Assembly: GCF_014851915.1 (NCBI RefSeq)
Contig: NZ_JACVAP010000002.1
Location: 310,001-374,000 of the forward strand
DNA from: Xanthomonas sp. XNM01
Lineage (GTDB): Bacteria; Pseudomonadota; Gammaproteobacteria; Xanthomonadales; Xanthomonadaceae
Direction: 5' to 3'
DNA: 64,000 bases
Each line of letters opens with the position of its first letter. Positions within the stretch are counted from its first letter, which is position 1. A model generated the notes under the pieces. The model was not told where the DNA came from. It searched no databases and saw only the letters and a list, made by a program, of their open reading frames with translations. Both the position numbers and the translations under genes were made by a program. Below are positions 61,372 through 64,000 of the stretch, in pieces.

Positions 61372-62946
61372 ATGCGGATTGCCGCTTTTCTCTCGTTCGG
61401 CCTGCTGGCCGCGTCCGTGCCGGCCGTGGCTTCGCCGCTGCTGGTCGAAGGCCGGGTCCACCTCGAGCGCGACGGGGTGCCCGGCTTCGGACGCCAGGAC
61501 AGGCCGCTGGAGGGCATCGCGGTGTCCAACGGCAGCACGCTGGTGCGCACCGATGCGCAGGGCCGCTACAGGATCGCGGTCGAAGCGGGCGGCACGGTGT
61601 TCGTGATCAAGCCCGACGGGCATCGCTTCATCGCCGCCGAGGACGGACTTCCGCGGTTCTGGCGCACCCGCGTCGACGGCGATGCCGGGCAGGGCTGGGA
61701 TTTCGCGCTGGAGGCGTCGCCGCGCGCCCGGCGCGAGGCCGGCAGCGAGGTGCTGCTGTTCGCCGACACCCAGGTCAAGAGCGCGCGCGACATCGACTAC
61801 TACCTGCGCGACGTGGTCGAGCCGCTGGCCGCGAGCCGGCCGCGCTCGGCGTTCGGCGTGACCCTGGGCGACCTGGTGGACGACACGCTGCACCTCTATC
61901 CGGAGCTCAACGCGGTGACCACGCGGATCGGCGTGCCATGGTTCCATGTGCCCGGCAACCACGACATGGATCTGGATGCGGCCGGCGACGCCGATGCGCT
62001 GCGCAGCTGGCGCGCGGTCTACGGCCCGGACACCTATGCGGTGGAGGAGGGCGGCGCGTCCTTCGTGTTCCTCGACGACGTGATCCACCAGCCCGGTGTC
62101 GGCAACGGCTACATCGGTGGCCTGCGCGAGGACCAGTTCGCCTTCCTCGAAACCTATCTCGCCCAGCTGCCACGCGAGCGCCTGCTGGTGATCGGCGTGC
62201 ACATCCCGCTGTTCGACACCGGCGGCCGGCAGACCTTCCGCGCCGCCGACCGCGCGCGCCTGTTCGCGCTGCTGCGCGAGCGTCCGCGGCTGCTGGTGCT
62301 CAGCGGGCACAGCCACACCCAGCGCCAGTTCTGGCATGGCCAGGCCGAGGGCTGGCAGGGCACGGCGCCGCTGCACGAGTACAACGTCGGCGCGGTCTGC
62401 GGCGCGTTCTGGTCGGGCGTGGCCGATGCGGCCGGCATTCCCGCCGCGACGATGAGCGACGGCACCCCGAACGGCCACGCCAGCCTGCGCGTGCTGCCGG
62501 GCGGCGACTACGCGCTGGCCTGGCATCCTGCGCGCGTCGACGGCAGCGACCCGGCCTCGACCGCGGCGATGGCCCTGCACGCGCCGAAGGTGCTGCGCCA
62601 GGGCGCGTATCCGGCCTGGGGCGTCTACGCCAACGTGTTCATGGGCGATGCGGACACGCGGGTCGAGTACCGCGTCGACGGCGGTGCGTGGGCGCCGATG
62701 CGCCGCGTCGAACGCCCCGACCCACGACTGCTGGTCGAGAACGTGGCCGATGACCTGGCGACAGCGCTGCGCGGCTACGACCGCTCGCCCGAGGCGACGC
62801 CATCGACGCATCTGTGGCGCGGCGCGCTGCCGACGACGCTGGCGCCCGGCGAGCACCGGATCGAGGTGCGTGCCTTCGACCGTTGGCAGGGCGAGCAGCT
62901 GGCCAGCACCGTGTACCGGTTGCAGGCGGAGCCCGCGTTGCCCTGA
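61372..62946 (+). CDS. Exported calcineurin-like phosphoesterase
   Basis: A 524-residue protein with a signal peptide (cleavage near residue 20). An N-terminal beta domain (residues 25-115) precedes the metallophosphoesterase core: FADTQ, GDLVDD, GNHDMD and SGHSHTQ carry the metal ligands. A C-terminal beta domain follows. Substrate unknown; family members are periplasmic or surface phosphoesterases. It lies 85 nt after hisIE and may be a separate unit. Confidence 0.85.
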   Translation: MRIAAFLSFGLLAASVPAVASPLLVEGRVHLERDGVPGFGRQDRPLEGIAVSNGSTLVRTDAQGRYRIAVEAGGTVFVIKPDGHRFIAAEDGLPRFWRTRVDGDAGQGWDFALEASPRARREAGSEVLLFADTQVKSARDIDYYLRDVVEPLAASRPRSAFGVTLGDLVDDTLHLYPELNAVTTRIGVPWFHVPGNHDMDLDAAGDADALRSWRAVYGPDTYAVEEGGASFVFLDDVIHQPGVGNGYIGGLREDQFAFLETYLAQLPRERLLVIGVHIPLFDTGGRQTFRAADRARLFALLRERPRLLVLSGHSHTQRQFWHGQAEGWQGTAPLHEYNVGAVCGAFWSGVADAAGIPAATMSDGTPNGHASLRVLPGGDYALAWHPARVDGSDPASTAAMALHAPKVLRQGAYPAWGVYANVFMGDADTRVEYRVDGGAWAPMRRVERPDPRLLVENVADDLATALRGYDRSPEATPSTHLWRGALPTTLAPGEHRIEVRAFDRWQGEQLASTVYRLQAEPALP

Positions 62947-63719
62947 GCGGGCTGCGATGCGCATGCGGCCGTTGCTTGCCGCGACAGGCATCGCCGTCGT
63001 CCCGGGGCGCGCGTGGCACATCGCGGTGCGCGTCAGCGCGGCATGCGCGGTGCGCACGGACATCGCACGCGATGACAGGCCGATGGCGGTCGCCTGCAGC
63101 CCACGCACCTGCAGTCTGACTGCGCGAATCCTCCTGGCAGCAGTCATTACCTGGGAACGTGGGACGGCGAAGGTTCCGGAGCGGAGAGATCAGGGGCATC
63201 CGCGGCCCGGTGACCTCCTCTGTCGGTGCCTGCGAGCAGGGCCGACGAACCGTCATGGCCCAGAAACGTAGAACGCCCCTCGCGGGGCGCCTGTCGGATC
63301 CGCGGCTGGCTGGCTGTCGGCTGGCTGGCGCGGAATGCGTCGCTGGCTGGCCGGTGGCGAGCGAGCTGCGTGGCGCGCAGTCTAGACAGTCCGTCACCAG
63401 CGTGTTCGAACGAGAAACATTCGCAGTCGCAGCAGTCCGGTTGCCCGGCCAGGCCGCATCGCAGGCGGATTCGCCGGATGACGGCCGTGCCTGCCCGCTG
63501 CGGCCGATCGTCCTGCTGGCGCGCTGCGCGCCGATCTGATCGTCATGGCCGGAACTGTACGCCGCGACCGCGCAACCGGCTGGTAGCGGACGCGATCGCC
63601 TCGTGTCGGGACTGGCCCGGGTGCGTCGCCGTGGACGCCGCGCCCGCACTGCAAGCCGGTGTCCAACGGCATGGATCCTGGGATGCACACGCCGTCAGGC
63701 GCGTCGCCCGCTCACGGCG
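62947..63719. other. Long spacer before mtnC
   Basis: No gene supported in 773 nt. It holds a CGCCCCTCGCGGGGCG hairpin near 63,273-63,290, with no clear T-run, and a run of GGCTGGCT units near 63,304-63,350. Open frames are Arg/Ser/Cys-rich shadows. Confidence 0.5.
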
Positions 63720-64000
63720 TCACAGCGGCAGTTCGATCTCGACGAAGCTGCCGACGCGGGTGTGCCCGTGCGTGGCCTCGCCGTGGCGTGGCACCGGATA
63801 GTCGGCCAGGCGGTCGACCAGCACCGTCTGCAGGCCGGCCTCGCGTGCGGCGTCCAGTTCCTCGACCACGTCCGACAGGAACAGGATGTCGTGCGGCCTT
63901 TCGCCGATCGCCTCGGCAATGCGGCTGTAGCTGGCCGCCTCGCGCTTGCCGCCGACCTCGGTGTCGAACCAGCCGGAGAACAGCCCGGTCAGGTCGCCGG
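63720..64000 (-). CDS. mtnC: Acireductone synthase (enolase-phosphatase), 3' part
   Basis: The last 92 or so residues of MtnC, cut by the window end. I read [52 protein letters not shown] and the C-terminus [12 protein letters not shown], typical of the E1 enzyme of the methionine salvage pathway (HAD superfamily). Confidence 0.88.
   Translation of the reverse strand, partial: GDLTGLFSGWFDTEVGGKREAASYSRIAEAIGERPHDILFLSDVVEELDAAREAGLQTVLVDRLADYPVPRHGEATHGHTRVGSFVEIELPL

Noticed and set aside
62947-63719. Open frames between the phosphoesterase and mtnC
   Set aside because: Shadow composition and no start signals; treated as non-coding.

Overview
The window is GC-rich (roughly two thirds G+C) and comes from a Xanthomonadaceae/Lysobacteraceae-type gammaproteobacterium (Luteimonas, Lysobacter, Stenotrophomonas or a relative). 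Pointers are the rimP-nusA-infB-rbfA-truB-rpsO-pnp order, a complete his operon headed by a TrpR-like regulator, bifunctional hisB and hisIE, and the codon use. The genus is inference.

Bases 1 to about 40,790 are a temperate tailed-phage genome with a long flexible-tail type gene set. Its left end lies outside the window. A 21-nt sequence that looks like the 3' end of a tRNA, probably initiator tRNA-Met, lies just upstream of rimP at 40,771-40,791 and is read as the right attachment site.

The most interesting element is a diversity-generating retroelement (DGR) at the end of a leftward 15-gene operon (6,248 down to 392). It has two separate DUF1566/C-type-lectin target genes (variable repeats VR1 at 2,477-2,589 and VR2 at 5,841-5,948), an avd four-helix-bundle gene, a template repeat (TR, 1,845-1,954) and a reverse transcriptase. 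Every TR/VR substitution I can align lies at a TR adenine. The TR is read in frame as the N-terminus of the RT gene, whose ATG overlaps the avd stop. The operon promoter carries two copies of the ACGG-N4-CCGT palindrome that occurs three times between the cI-like and cro-like genes, with the same geometry relative to the -35 and -10 boxes. This suggests that the prophage repressor, an S24 autocleaving type, controls retrohoming.

Phage layout: leftward early/DGR operon (0.4-6.2 kb); two lipoprotein genes (6.5-7.4 kb); cI/cro switch (7.5-8.5 kb); rightward early genes and a primase-helicase (8.4-12.7 kb) followed by iteron-like repeats; terminase, a Mor-like activator, portal and a protease-scaffold-capsid fusion (13.0-20.2 kb); lysis genes with overlapping spanins (20.7-23.0 kb); tail genes with a -1 frameshift in the tail chaperone pair (23.0-34.7 kb); then accessory cargo (34.7-40.6 kb): small membrane and secreted proteins, a leftward repair cassette (SRAP-family protein, unknown protein, 3-methyladenine glycosylase), a possible degenerate SRAP paralogue, and a two-gene cassette of unknown function with lower GC.

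Bases 40,978 to 64,000 are host core genome: the translation/RNA operon rimP-nusA-infB, rbfA-truB, rpsO, pnp; a divergent Fnr-type regulator and hisS; a hisR-hisGDCBHAF-hisIE operon with a trp-operator-like palindrome over its promoter; an exported phosphoesterase; and the 3' part of mtnC.
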